Shown: in pieces, positions 1 to 10,159 of the stretch
How positions within the stretch are numbered: the first letter of the stretch is position 1
How the letters are laid out: each line of letters starts with the position of its first letter
Assembly (NCBI GenBank): GCA_023053575.1
Contig: JAKZAP010000004.1
Span: 372,001 to 436,000, forward strand
Reading direction: 5' to 3'
Origin: Branchinecta lynchi
Taxonomy: Eukaryota > Arthropoda > Branchiopoda > Anostraca > Branchinectidae
Length of the DNA stretch: 64,000 nt
Notes under the pieces: model-generated
Seen by the model: only the letters and a program-made list of their open reading frames with translations
What the model was told of the DNA's origin: nothing
Databases searched by the model: none
Program-made: the position numbers and the translations under genes

Positions 1-290
1 CTCCATTTTGCATCTGTCCTTATTTCAGTACCGAACAATTCTAGAATGAACAAGTGTCTCCGAACAACTCTTCTTCTGGAATATTTTTTAACCAGTTAAG
101 CCCAAACGTATATCTAGAAGAAATTCCAATACGATCCGGCCAGCGCTGTACAAGATTTGAATGAATTGCGCTTTCTGTCTAGGAGTCTGCACGTGCAAAC
201 CTCCAGAAACGAACATCTCTATTTTGAAAACGTCGCGCTCAAGAGAAGAATGCCCTCCGTGTCCGTGTCAGTAAATGCATTCTCCATGGT
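1..290. other. no recognisable feature
   Basis: No open frame, RNA gene, inverted repeat or similarity to other parts of the window was seen here. It lies downstream of the ETNK stop on the minus strand, so it is probably intergenic, but nothing marks its role. Confidence 0.4.
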
Positions 291-299
291 GTGTTAAAG

Positions 300-632
300 T
301 ATGGTTTCATTGTTCAGGTGTCGTTTAAGAAAAAATCTATTATCTTTAAGAAAAAATTACTGTTTTTAAGAAGAATCGACGGTTTCCAAGAAAAAATAGA
401 CTGTTTTAACGAAAGGAAAATCAAACTGTTTTTAAGAAAAAATCTACTATTTTCACGAAAAAAACGACTGTATTTACGAAAAATCGACTGTTCACAAGAA
501 AAAACTGACTGTTTTTACGGAAAATCGCATCGCTTAGGCACCAACTCAGTTATTTGTTATCGACTGGCCGACAGCATTGGGGGGGGGGGGGCGTACCCCC
601 TTCCCCCTCCATACGTGACACCCCTGATAACC
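300..632 (-). repeat. poly-G-bearing CAGGGGYGTCACG-end repeat with short internal tandem repeats
   Basis: From 300 to 530 a degenerate unit of about 25 bp, reading roughly CTGTTTTTAAGAAAAAATC, recurs many times. It is followed by a long G run and C-rich tract and ends at GTGACACCCCTG. The reverse complement of that end, CAGGGGTGTCACG, matches the ends at about 14587, 43887 and 57686 (CAGGGGCGTCACG or close), which are also followed by G runs and by AACAGTCGATTTTTCG-type tandem units. CAGGGGC is a common hAT-type terminus, but no 8-bp target duplication was found here. The 135-residue open frame over this repeat is low complexity and not a gene. Confidence 0.5.
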
Positions 633-649
633 ACATATATCGGCCTCCG

Positions 650-1195
650 GCCGTGGCCGCTTCCGAGGTTGGAGCCACTAGGCAGCTGCCTAGTTTGACT
701 AGGTTGAACCTCGCCACTGGGTACGATAAACTAGTTCTAACGATGGTGGTAGCTTTCAGTGAATTACGAATAAGTCTGCTGAGATACATTCTAGCAATAT
801 TTCGGCTAAAAAACGCTTGAAGCCACAGAAAACGGAGCCCGTGTTAGGATGCGCACTGGGTGCGCTCCGTAAAAACGACTTGTGACAAACACGGATTGAG
901 AATCGCGAGCCTGAAAACCCAACTCAGCCTTGATCTAGAAAATGCTCAGCTGATTTATGCATTTCCTGCAGTCTGATATGATTCGTAATCAGCTTGGGCT
1001 AAAGAATTAGTGACTATAGCAAACTAGGAGGTATGAACGCGCACACTGACCGAACTGTCTGGCAATCGGCAATCGTTTCTGGCACTATTATTCTGTGGTT
1101 GGGGTAACAAGAAAAAATTACCGGGTATTTGACTAAGTTCTGAGGCTAGATTGCGGTTAAAACAAGAGCATAAAAAGAAAAATATCATTAGTTGC
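650..1195. other. unassigned sequence
   Basis: Apart from a short palindromic stretch (CGGCCTCCGGCCG near 641) nothing supportable was seen. The minus-strand open frames here have no recognisable domain. Confidence 0.3.
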
Positions 1196-1612
1196 GTTTC
1201 TGCGGATGCTATGATATCTATTACCACGGAAACTGGATCTTCAATTAGTCGTTCGCAATAACCGTGGTATCTGATATACATTTGCTCTGCAAACACGACA
1301 ATTGCCGAAAGTGCGATTTTCGAAGTCATCCCAAAAGAAAAACTGATATTCAGTCACATCACTAAGTGCCAAACTTCTTTCCCACCAATTTGACAAACCT
1401 TGATGAAACTGAGATGACTTTGCAGATACCACGACCAGTAACACGGTCGTACCGTGGTATCTGAATAGCAGATATGTCGCCAGATATCACGATAAGTGCA
1501 AAAATGCCTTTTGACCGTGGTATCAGACACCACGATAACCGCAAAAAACGACTTTAGACCATGGTATCAGATACCATGGTATCTGCAAAAACGCAACAAT
1601 GGGCGTGCACGA
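1196..1612 (-). repeat. dispersed repeat with GATACCATGGTATC dyads, copy 1
   Basis: This roughly 400-bp segment matches 60467-60838, including the shared interior around AACTGATATYCAGT and CCAAACTTCTTTC, and the shorter copy at 34193-34345. Its right end carries the self-complementary GATACCATGGTATC followed by TGCAAAAACGCAAC, and several more GATACCACGGTATC-like dyads lie inside. It reads as a non-autonomous foldback or MITE family. The open frame over it recurs in the 60.5-kb copy only because the DNA is repeated. Confidence 0.6.
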
Positions 1613-1827
1613 GTTATACAGACACACGCTGTCTAAAAAGACGTCAGTGCTTGAGACAAACAATACACGGTATACCTTCAAGGCAAATAACGTCCGGTCC
1701 GACTAGTGGCGTATTTTCACGTTTCATGTTTGTCCGGTTAAATACGACAAACAACTGCCAAGGTAGTTTTCATTTTTGTTTTACTTGAAATCAGCGGCAA
1801 ATTCAAATTTACCGAACTAAAGTCTAA

Positions 1828-2090
1828 GAGCGTGTTCCACCCTTCTGATAATAGTAACTATTAGTTACTATTTTCGTTCCAACCTCGTCACTAACAGTAA
1901 CTATTTGCTTACCACGCTCGAGAGCGTAGTAAGCCTGGTGACTACAACTCTCTGTGATGTTATTGGCCGGATTAGTCCACGGCAGGATATTTTGCTGAAA
2001 ATAGAAGAATACGTTCCAGCCTTGACGCCAAAAAGCCAGAATTCATGACGTCATGCGTAGTAACTAAAGTAAGAAGGGTGGAACATGCTC
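1828..2090 (+). mobile_element. GAGCGTGTTCC MITE, copy 1 (TSD TAA)
   Basis: Terminal inverted repeats GAGCGTGTTCCACCCTTCT and its complement at the right end bound 263 bp. The element is flanked by TAA at 1825-1827 and 2091-2093. Inside are the palindrome TAGTAACTATTAGTTACTA and a GCGTAGTAAGC dyad that every copy shares. Four more copies lie at 21029, 24740, 29421 and 47062. A 3-bp target duplication and G-rich termini suggest a PIF/Harbinger- or CACTA-like source, but no transposase is present. Confidence 0.8.
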
Positions 2091-2093
2091 TAA

Positions 2094-2565
2094 ATAATAA
2101 AATTAGCTACTGTATCAAGAAGATAGACACAATATTCAGGATCCTTCCAGTCTGAAGTTTTATCAAGAATGGCTTATTTATTTAGATTTTTTGTCAAGCA
2201 TTTGCCGCTAATTTCTACTTGTTTCTACACAATTGGGTTTCCGCGACAAACACTAAGAAATGAGGTACATATCAATGACAAACGCCTACAGTATTCAAGG
2301 GATGTTTGCCTCAAGTGATATGAGGGAGGATTCAGCTCTTGCAGTTAATCTCCATACTAAACAAGCGAACACTGAAAGTGACACTAAAATATAATAAGTT
2401 TTCTTTTGATTTTAGATTACTTTCCAACACAAGTAAAATGGTTCTCATCTAACTTCGTCTAAGAAGTCTGGCCCTACAGATAAAATCTGATACAACCTGG
2501 AAACAGATGGATTCTAAAAACCTAAAATAACCACCGTGTTCCAAGTAAAAAGTTAGCAGGACAAA
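2094..2565. other. unassigned AT-rich sequence
   Basis: No gene, RNA or repeat that I can support was seen in this stretch between two repeat elements. Confidence 0.3.
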
Positions 2566-2567
2566 AA

Positions 2568-3080
2568 ATTAAAAGACACCGCACTGTTTGTGTTCCAACA
2601 TTCTAAAACGGTTGAATATTTTGAAACTAGGTTTTTGAAAAATAATCCATGCTTTTGCTGATTTAAGGCAAGCCAGAGCTGGTGGACTCGGACTCACTCG
2701 TCTCGGACTCGTCTTTCCCGGAGCTGTCCGTCCGCCAGAGCTGTGGACTCGGACTCTGGACTCGTCCCAAAACGCTTTTTTCAAGGACTCGTACTTGTCT
2801 CGGACTCGGATTTGTTGGACTCGCAGCAGCTCTGGTCCAAGCCCGTTAATTTTTAGCAAAACCATGGACATATTTATGTAACCGCATTGTCCGACGAAGA
2901 AGCTTCTTGCAAACAACAGTAGGGCTACACATCGAAAAAACGAAACACTCAAGTGTAAAAATCAATATTAGCCTATGTCGTTAGGTGGGTTAGAATATAC
3001 AGTACGAAATTCTAGTCTCCAAGTTCGAGAAAGGATGGAGCGATTACGGAAATAGGCTGAATAAGTAATCTACGACAGGT
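2568..3080 (+). repeat. degenerate copy of the TTAA-flanked AGGACC repeat family
   Basis: The left part (AAAACTAGG-like, then a TTTTGCTGATTTAAGG segment) and right part (GATTACGGAAATAGGCTG then ACAGGTCC) resemble better copies at 28203, 46562 and 61589. It is split by a short insertion at 2671-2839 built of GGACTCG units. The copy is old: end sequences are eroded and no TTAA pair remains. Confidence 0.5.
2671..2839. repeat. short inverted-repeat insertion built of GGACTCG units
   Basis: CCAGAGCTGGTGGACTC at the left is answered by GCAGCAGCTCTGG at the right, giving a CCAGAGCTG inverted end. The interior carries about nine GGACTCG or CGGACTC units and a central CCAGAGCTGTGGACTC. It interrupts the older repeat around it. 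Family unknown. Confidence 0.5.
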
Positions 3081-3084
3081 CCAA

Positions 3085-4195
3085 GGAGGTAGAAACACAG
3101 ATCTTCAACAACAACCGGATAAGAACATACAAGAAGAACAGCCACAGCTGCCCCTACGACGTATGGCAACCGACTATGACATATTAAAAGCGAAGTTCAG
3201 ACGACTTTGGATAAGGAACGGTTAGTTATACAGTTGAGGTATGCTTATTTGAACACTTTTTTAACTGTTCCACTACCTTGTCTTTGTTACTTGCATATAA
3301 AAAAGTAAAATGGAAAAGAAAAATAACAAACTTGAAATCAGCCAATAGCCACCTATTTTCAGGGTTATCCTGGCACGAATTTGAAGTAGAAATTCAATTA
3401 AAATTCTTTGATTCTGAATTTACTCAAAATGTCCTTCCTCTTTTGAAGGCATCTGCAGGTTTGGACCGCCATCTTCTCCACTAAAGGTGTGTTCCTCGTG
3501 GCAAACTTTTCAAACTATAGAAAGCAAACCAGGTGTCAGTTGAGTCACTTTCAGCCGTGAATTAGCAAAATATTCAAAAAGTGACACAAGCGTGAGTGGT
3601 TATTACAAGTATTCATAGTAAAAATGCCTGGTTTGGGTTTTAGTTTTTTCTTCGGCGATCGGTCACTGTTCGCAGACGTTCACATAAGCATACCCCTACT
3701 GTATATAATTTAGTAAGCAATGATATATTAAAGATATAATACACGAAGTTCTCATGATCTATATATAGTGCCAACATGCTAACTGCTGATGGTCTAAAAC
3801 AGTAATGAATATAACATAATGCATCATAAAAAGGCTTTCACCTCGACACAAGAAGTTGGGAATAATCATACTGAGCTGAGCTGAAAATCTTAGCTACTAC
3901 ATTTAAAGCTGTTGACCTGACCAGCATTAGGCTTAAAGCTGCACAGGTTTTCCCAGAGTTTTAACACGGCTTTTGATATACTACGGAAAACCTGGTAAGC
4001 AAGAAGCTATTTTGCCTTTTTATGCAGTTATTATATCGTTGTAGTTATTATAAATTTTCATTATTACGCGTTCCTTGCACATGGCTTCTGCACCGCTTGA
4101 AACCGTTGTGGCCTTCTCGCTTTACATAATTATTCCATCTTGAAAACAACGATCAGGACAATTAATTGCAGTAACGAATAGCAACAGCCTTTAGG
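3085..4195. other. unassigned sequence
   Basis: Two short plus-strand frames (about 3092-3195 and 3278-3484) lack any domain I recognise and have no convincing splice sites. No repeat partner was found in the window. Confidence 0.3.
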
Positions 4196-4203
4196 GCAAA
4201 TAA

Positions 4204-4611
4204 TAGAGAGTTTTCGGAAACTTGCCTAAATAGACCTAAATACCGTACGCTAAAGTTGTAGCTCACGCCCCAGTGATGATGCTGATGACAAATAAGGTGA
4301 ACATTTAGCGTTCGAAAAAGTGGACTCTGAGCGAAAAACGCTATCTTTGGCGTCACATACTTGGACTGTTAAGCGTGAAGTTTGAAAAAGAGCCACACTG
4401 TAGAGTTTTTTTTTGGATTGGATTGGAAAGCATAAAGTTTGTAAAGTGTACACACTGTACAAGGGGGTTTCTTTTGAAAATACTGCCGTCGAAGGATGGA
4501 TAACGTGAGTTACAGATTGAGCGTTCCGAAAACTGAAGTTTCCGATACGTACCACCAGATGTCAGCTGAGGTGCTAACGTGAGCAACAAGCCTATTTCCG
4601 AAAACTCTCTA
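4204..4611. repeat. inverted-repeat element with TAGAGAGTTTTCGG ends
   Basis: TAGAGAGTTTTCGGAAAC at the left end is matched by the complement CCGAAAACTCTCTA at the right end, about 408 bp apart. This looks like an old MITE; no clear target duplication was found. Confidence 0.5.
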
Positions 4612-4691
4612 ATATTTTCTGAATTTGACTTCACACGTCCGTAGGACTAAACGTCTTCCATACAGGCACGCGCGTAAAAAGGGTACCACCA

Positions 4692-5055
4692 TCCAGAGAT
4701 GGGCGAATCCGAATCCGAGATTCGCACTTTTGGCCGGATTCGAATCTTCTGCTTGACAGGCTGGATTCGGACCCGGATTCCAAACCCTCAATCTTACGAA
4801 TCCGCTAAAGTTTCTAGTCGACATCCTTCCAGTTTCCGTTTTCCAAATTTTTAAACAGTGTACTTAGGCAATCGAACTTTGTATCTCCACCACCAACCAT
4901 TCTCAGTAATCTACGTTATCTGATAACCTTAGATATCAGTGCTTTTTGTCACCTCTGATTTTTAGACTATAGCCTATATACATGATTTGAGGTCGGATTC
5001 GAATCCTCAGCACGAAATGGTGGATTCGGCTTCTGCCGTCATCCCCACGGCGTCG
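4692..5055 (+). repeat. GGATTCG-rich repeat with hAT-like CAGAGATGGGC end
   Basis: The segment opens with CAGAGATGGGCGAATCCG and carries repeated GGATTCG and CGAATCC units. It closes near GGATTCGGCTTCTGCCGTCATCCCCACGG, whose complement resembles the opening loosely. The CAGARATGGGC start is like many hAT-derived MITEs, but no clean 8-bp duplication is visible. Confidence 0.4.
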
Positions 5056-5077
5056 GCACTTTGACAACAGACAAAAC

Positions 5078-5338
5078 GGTATTGACTAAACATTAGCCGA
5101 TTATCTACGGTCCGTGACCTTTTCATGACATCACAAAAGAAATAGGAAAATTCAATTAAATTAATGTTGCAGAACATATATTTCTATCTATATATCTAGA
5201 GCTGTGCGGCCAGCGAGGCGCCGGACGCATTTACACTTATAAATCCGTTTTAGGGACAATCATTCCATTAGTATATGAAATAGACTTTTCGCGTGACGTC
5301 ACGACCCGTAGAAAATCGGCTAAAGTTTAGTCAACACC
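5078..5338. mobile_element. 261-bp MITE with perfect 8-bp TSD GACAAAAC
   Basis: The left arm GGTATTGACTAAACATTAGC and the right arm, complement of GTGTTGACTAAACTTTAGCC, form a terminal inverted repeat of about 50 bp that continues through CGATTWTCTACGG and a GTGACRTCAC-like stretch. GACAAAAC flanks both sides at 5070-5077 and 5339-5346. An 8-bp duplication fits hAT or Merlin-type transposition; there is no coding capacity. Confidence 0.8.
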
Positions 5339-5639
5339 GACAAAACTCATCCCTGAACAGCGAAAAGGTTTTATCTACACTTTTCAGAATTGTCTAGGAG
5401 AGCGAAAAAACCACAATTTTTTAGACAATTACATAAGGTAGGTATGACGACTTAGCCATACTCATACGCGTCTTTCCTTCGGCTATAAAGAAATCCAATA
5501 AAATGTATTTCGGAAAATATGCCAAATACGACCATTTGGCTGTCCAGCGAGTCATGTTTGCGCATACGAATGTTAAATGTTACGAGAATATACCTGTTAC
5601 GACGATTTTAATTGTTATCTTTTCACCAAATATAAGACT

Positions 5640-6130
5640 TAACAGGTTCAAAAGTATTCCTTGAGCCCAAGCTGACTTTGAAACATATTCCAATAATGCA
5701 TAAAACGGATACGTCATTTTTCAATCAATCATCAATCAATCATCGCATTTATTCCTGAATATCTGTTTCACAACATGATAACATAGGACTGTCAACTTAA
5801 AAATTTAGCTTTGGCAGCGATCTTTCGGAACTTCTTGGCACGGTTCCTCGTCAGGCTGTCAATCTGGAGGGTCAACGTCCTGTCATCGCCCCAATCGTGC
5901 AGCAAAACAGCGGCCGTGTCAAACATTAAACCTCAGGACTAGTTTTTTCTCTACAGTAGTATTTAAGATATTTATAGTCGGTAGAAGCTTCACTTATTTA
6001 TTGCAGGTTTGTTCCTTCCCCGAAGCTAACTCTGAAGATTGACAGGCTGACAAGGACGGTTACCAAGAAGGGCCGAAATACCGCTGCCAAAGCATCGTAG
6101 CTGACTTATCCGTTTTATGCATTATTTTAA
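5640..6130. repeat. two inverted copies of a repeat ending CTGACTTATCCG
   Basis: The left part (5672-5940, minus) and right part (5995-6130, plus) are inverted relatives. Both contain TTGACAGGCTGAC- and CCAAGAAGG-type sequence and both carry a GGATA(A/C)GT...TTATGCAT end. Relatives lie at 14180-14320, 35925-35970, 56645-56730 and 58320-58525. The conserved strand keeps a short coding-like tail: LTRNRAKKFRKIAAKAK in one copy and LTRTVTKKGRNTAAKAS followed by a stop in the other. The repeats may therefore descend from the end of a transposon protein. Confidence 0.55.
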
Positions 6131-6469
6131 AAGGGTTGTAACAGTAAGTTTTTAACAGTATCACCAAAAAGGTGATAGCAGATGTATTCTCATAACAGGT
6201 AACAAAAGGATGCGTTACCTCTCACCAACCTTCTGAAAGTGTACCAACTCTAACTGTTTGAACAATCACCAGATGCAGTCGTTACGTTCGCAATCACACG
6301 TCCAGTCAGCCTCCAACCCGCGCCCCTCTGAAGAAAAAAACTCAAAATATGCTACGGTCCAAATTACAAGTCAGTAACACATTTCCTGTTACAAGAATCT
6401 TCCACAAGTGACACTTTAAAAAAGTTGAATCAGAAGCATTCTGGCATTTGCAAGGTCTCGCGATCACCC

Positions 6470-6483
6470 CCCCCCCCCCCCCC
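6470..6483 (+). repeat. poly-C tract
   Basis: An uninterrupted run of C residues lies directly before the hairpin element at 6491. Its exact length may be unreliable in the assembly. Confidence 0.8.
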
Positions 6484-6490
6484 ATCTAAA

Positions 6491-6650
6491 AGTGCGAACA
6501 CATGATCAAGATTTCCCGTCCTGATTTCCTGCACTTTCATCATCAAGTTGAAAAAATTTCAACTTTTCCATATGGAAGCGATGATGGTGCTCAAAATCCG
6601 GGCAGGAATTCCAGACCGGGATCTCCCGATCCTGATCGTGTGTTCGCACT
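6491..6650. repeat. 160-bp near-perfect hairpin element downstream of the ETNK stop
   Basis: AGTGCGAACACATGATCA at the left is answered by TGATCGTGTGTTCGCACT at the right. Pairing continues inward through a TTCATCATC/GATGATGG segment to a central AAGTTGAAAAAATTTCAACTT palindrome. It is probably a small MITE. It lies about 700 nt downstream of the ETNK stop, so if the 3' UTR extends this far the transcript would form a long stem. Confidence 0.7.
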
Positions 6651-6837
6651 ATAACTCGCGACTTCAAACCGGGACTTGGTACGAGCACGGTATCATCTAG
6701 CGTCACGATTCGGAATCACCCTTACGAAAATCACCCTCTCAGACTGGAGAAAATCAGAAAAAGTAAAACATCTAGCTGCTGGTACGTCACTGAAAAGTAA
6801 AAAATACAGCTAAATATTTGGCAGTATCTATTTCTTT

Positions 6838-6843
6838 TAATAA
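6838..6843 (-). promoter_or_regulatory. candidate ETNK polyadenylation signal (ATTAAA)
   Basis: On the minus strand this reads ATTAAA, a common variant signal, about 480 nt after the ETNK stop. A canonical AATAAA occurs only farther downstream near 5997-6002. The hexamer alone is weak evidence. Confidence 0.25.
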
Positions 6844-7324
6844 CTGGTTTCCATGTTTTAGGGTAATTTTTGCCTAATAATCAACCACGATTTCGAGAGG
6901 ACAAAGTCCGTCCAAAGCTCAGTCTAATCCAATGAATAATTTGTGAGCGGTTGGGATTGACTACCTCGCTGTCATAACGGGTCGATTCAGTTCTCTTAGC
7001 TGTAAATATTGTCTCGGAAAGACCCAACATGGCAAATGTAAAAATCAACCTCGTGCCTGCCGATAAATTGCGGTGGACAGAAATATCGTAGGAAATTTGG
7101 AGCCTACGGATTAAAAACTCATCGAACGTTAACATTAACCTAAAAGTACAACGAGTCCTACAAGATAAAGGCAGTAAGTAGCATACAGCACACCACGGTA
7201 GGGGTTGGATAAAGTCACTGAGCGCAAAATCTGCGACACAATAAAATCACCTGAGATTATCCCTTGAGCGGGAGATGACCTGGAACCGGATGAAGATGAC
7301 CTGGATCCGGGCGAAAGATCCATT

Positions 7325-7379
7325 CTATATAATCAATGCTTTCCTTCTGAAGTACTCGTCAATCCGGATGATTGCATAC
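7325..7379 (-). CDS. ETNK: ETNK exon 7 (last coding exon)
   Basis: After the acceptor TTCATACAG the exon completes a glycine codon begun in exon 6 and reads YAIIRIDEYFRRKALII then TAG at 7327-7325. The YAIIRIDEYF segment matches the conserved C-terminal end of ethanolamine kinases, which follows FDFLG. It is short and would be missed without the exon 6 phase (2). Confidence 0.88.
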
Positions 7380-7884
7380 CTGTATGAATAAAACATGTTC
7401 TATGACAAGGCAAAGGTTACAATTTCTTTATTTCCCCCCTTGGCATCATAATGAAATTATAGAAGTATTCCTTCAGCCCAAACTCACAGCGACATTTTTC
7501 TTATCGGAAACATAATTTCCTTTCTTCTTTTTTTCCTTTTTTTTTTGGGGGGGGGGGGGCAAGGGCGCTTCGTTGATGTAAGATGATGTACAACACTTTA
7601 ACACTCTGTTCACAAGAAGTAATATTATATAATAATTTTCAATATATAATTTGCTTCAAAGGTAAATTTCCTGGACTGGAAGAGTCCTGGAAATCTTCGT
7701 AAACCGAACATTTCGCAATAACACTTTTTTTGTGCCAGACTAAGCATCTTATCAACATAAAGAAATAAACAATAATAATAATGCCAGTCGTAAATAACTG
7801 TCTATTAAAGCTCATCTCGCACTATACTACGTATGTTCCAATATTCGAAACTATCTGAATACTTTAAAGCTAGACTCTGCTTTA

Positions 7885-8803
7885 AAGAAGACTTAAGGTT
7901 TCGATGGGATCCCACAAATCTAAAATTTTATCCAGACAATTGGGTCTTGTCTTCGCCAGATCCAGTCTTCCCCACGCTAATCATCTGAGAAAACCAAGTT
8001 CATATATACCTCTATAAGCCATATCTATTTTGACGATACTGACCGAAACTTCCTGCTTTACTTCTGCCAAATTTCCGGTTTCGGCCGGATTCAGAGCGAA
8101 CTACTTGTCCAGCAAAAAAAAATTAACAATTCAGAAATGAATTCAGCGCCCCTCCTTATCCCTATAAAGAACATCTAATAACTTCAAATAAAACTTTTAA
8201 CTTACAAAATTTCCGGTTTCAACCGGATTCCGAGCGAATTACATGTTCGGGTAAAAATGATCGTCATATACAGACTCAACGTCTTTTGTTAGCCTTAAAT
8301 ATATCATCTGATCAACTTCAAATAAAACTTTCGCCTTTAACAAATTTTCCGATTTGGCCGGATTCCGGGCGAATCAGTTGTCTGACCGTCGTGTTCAGCA
8401 TGTCTTCTTACCCCATAATCGAACATCTAATCAAAATAAACCTTTTAATTCTAACCAACTTTCCGGTTTTTGCCGGATTCCGGACGAACTACGTATCCGG
8501 CAAGAAAATGGTTTTCACCACCGTGTTCTTCTTACCCCATAATCGACTATCACATTAGCTGTTTAATATTTCGTTTGTCCCTAAATTTGAACCCCCTCCC
8601 CCACCCCTAAATGTGGGGCTACAGTGCCCATCTACGAACTTGACCTTACCCTTGACCCAAAGAGTCCTCATACCAAGTTCCATCAAAACATCTTATTCCC
8701 TTCGAGAGTTATCGAGCTGACAGACGGACAGAGGGACAACTTTCGCGATGTCATAGGTAACCCTCCGCTTACGTTTTGGGATCCCAAAAACTATCCACGG
8801 CTT
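7885..8803 (+). mobile_element. non-autonomous element with tandem CCGGATTCCGGGCGAAC core, copy 1
   Basis: It begins near GATGGGATCCCACAAATC and ends near TTTTGGGATCCCAAAA. Between lie several core units of about 115-150 bp, each with a CCGGTTT..GCCGGATTCCGGGCGAACTA block and a TCTTCTTACCCCATAATCGA block. The right part carries CTTGACCC...CCAAGTT and a GACGGACAGA run. Full inverted or direct copies lie at 17043-18180 and 38158-39312, and a partial copy at 20391-20830. The layout of flanks plus a variable number of core repeats resembles bivalve pearl-type elements, but the family is not established here. Confidence 0.65.
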
Positions 8804-9071
8804 TGCCTGCTTTAAGCTTTTCCCAGGCCCACCGACTTCTAGTAAGATCTCGGCAAAATTCAGAAAACTGGTTTTACGTACCAACCGCATGATACGCTAA
8901 CACTCGTCCGGAGCATAATGCGCATGGAAACTAGTGAATCCATGTAAGTGCAAAGATTAGTGAAGTGTCGTTAGCGGGTTCAGAATGAAACAATAAATTT
9001 TGATCTCCGGGTTTAAGAACTAAATTAATGATGTTACGGAAGTAGGCTACATTGGCATTATAAGTACGGTA

Positions 9072-9508
9072 AAAGGCAAAAAGGTAAAGGTATCAGCGCT
9101 AGCCTTGACGGGCAAAGCTGGCGGTGCTGATCTCCGTCTCTCGACTCTCAGCCAGGAAGTGCAATGGGGGGTTGGGGGCCAGCCATCCTGTGCTTTCACA
9201 CACCCTTCCTGTCACCTTCCCCGGATTTCTCCAGGTACCCATTTGAAGCTGGGTGGACTTTGGCTTGTCTTACAGGCTTACGCCACTAACCCCCGTCCCA
9301 AACCAAACAGTAGGCACTACCGAGACTCGAACAATTGAACTTGAACTGATTAACTGTATAGACTATAAAATGTGCATTATATTTGACGTAATACCCAAAT
9401 TTGGCATTGCCATGATAGTGGTTTTTTGAAATAAATTCGTTACTAAAAGAACAAGCGACCCTTCACTTGCGAGTCCGGCGCGCTAAGCACTCGGCCACGG
9501 ACGGACCG
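9072..9508 (-). mobile_element. tRNA-headed SINE with 14-bp target duplication
   Basis: TTATAAGTACGGTA occurs at 9058-9071 and again at 9509-9522, exactly flanking 437 bp. On the minus strand the element opens with GTCCGTGGCCGAGTGCTTAG, an A-box-like tRNA-Leu/Ser-type start. It contains a central block around CCAAAGTCCACCCAGCTTC and GGGTACCTGG, and runs out in an AGG/AAA-rich tail. The same central block recurs at 31955-32100. This is a well-preserved retroposon that inserted into the TTAA-flanked element after that element was fixed. Confidence 0.82.
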
Positions 9509-9559
9509 TTATAAGTACGGTAGGTCCTTTAATAAGTAAAACGTTTACTGAATTTCTTT

Positions 9560-9665
9560 TCAGATGGTGAAAATGGTTCTGGTGCTCCTCGGACGGGATT
9601 CAAACCCGCGACTTTGGGCTTATAAGGCTTGTGCGCTCTATCCTGTGCCTTGGAACGTTACACAT
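9560..9665 (-). repeat. degenerate tRNA-like repeat
   Basis: The minus strand reads GGGTTTGAATCCCGTCCGAG near 9600, a T-arm/B-box-like block, with eroded D-arm sequence. It resembles the tRNA-like units at 10193 and 29895-30839 but is more decayed. Confidence 0.4.
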
Positions 9666-9674
9666 AAAGATTAA

Positions 9675-10085
9675 TCTCGCCCTTCCCCGAGGACTCCCTT
9701 TTGAGGAGTCCCTGCGTTTTTGTTTGTCGCAGGGACTCGTTCCCGGTATTCTCGCGAGTCGCCATGGACAGGGAATGCTCCGACTATCAGCCCCATCATG
9801 AAAAAAGACTCCCTTTCAAATTCGAAGGAGAATCAATTTTTGCGTTGTGCAATGTGAAATTAATTAAAAACAATCAGAATAAAGAAAATCAAAAATAGAG
9901 TGGATCAAGGATTATTTAATCAAGTTCATTTTTTTTTCGAACACAATCCACTTTGTAAGCATTCCCTGCGTTCTCGCTATTTTCCGTACGCAGAGTCCGC
10001 GTGGAGTGACTCGCTCTATTCTCGCCGTTCCCAGTCCGATCTATCTTACGTTGATTTGCTGGTGAACTTATTTTAGGCTCTAAAT
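9675..10085 (+). repeat. dispersed repeat with GAGGAGTCC ends, copy 1
   Basis: About 390 bp align by eye with 59868-60252. Shared blocks are TTGAGGAGTCC, TTTTTGTTTGTC, GGGACTC, TATTCTCGCGAG, AGACTCCCTTTCA, AAACAATCAGAATAAA, GTACGC(A/G)GAGTCC and GTGGAGTGACTC. The 213-residue open frame over 9916-10557 runs through this repeat and the next one and is not a gene. Confidence 0.65.
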
Positions 10086-10159
10086 GTCGCGTGGAACTTA
10101 TTTTCTGGCTTCTGTGTGCTAAACCGAGTACAAAGTAATGGAGTTTTTTTTCAGACAAA

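Larger units (their letters stand above)
7809..9528 (+). mobile_element. TTAA-flanked AGGACC-family element split by two later insertions
   Basis: TTAA occurs at 7805-7808 and 9529-9532. The left piece (TCTCGCACTATACTACG, CTTTAAAGCTAGACTC) and the right pieces (CTGCTTTAAGC, GATGTTACGGAAGTAGGCTAC, ATTATAAGTACGGTAGGTCCT) form one copy of the family seen at 28203 and 46562. A satellite-bearing element (about 7885-8803) and a SINE (9072-9508) interrupt it. TTAA duplications are the hallmark of piggyBac transposition; no transposase is seen. Confidence 0.65.

Noticed and set aside
291..698. 135-residue Lys/Phe-rich frame
   Set aside because: Built of a 25-bp tandem repeat and a poly-G tract; no conserved domain.
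7135..7323. 62-residue frame starting one base after the ETNK stop on the same strand
   Set aside because: It has a hydrophobic tail but no family match, and a downstream short frame in a 3' UTR is expected by chance; no initiation support.
7885..8803. Helitron assignment for the core-repeat elements
   Set aside because: No clear TC start, CTRR end with hairpin, or Rep/helicase sequence was seen; the resemblance to pearl-type elements is only in layout.
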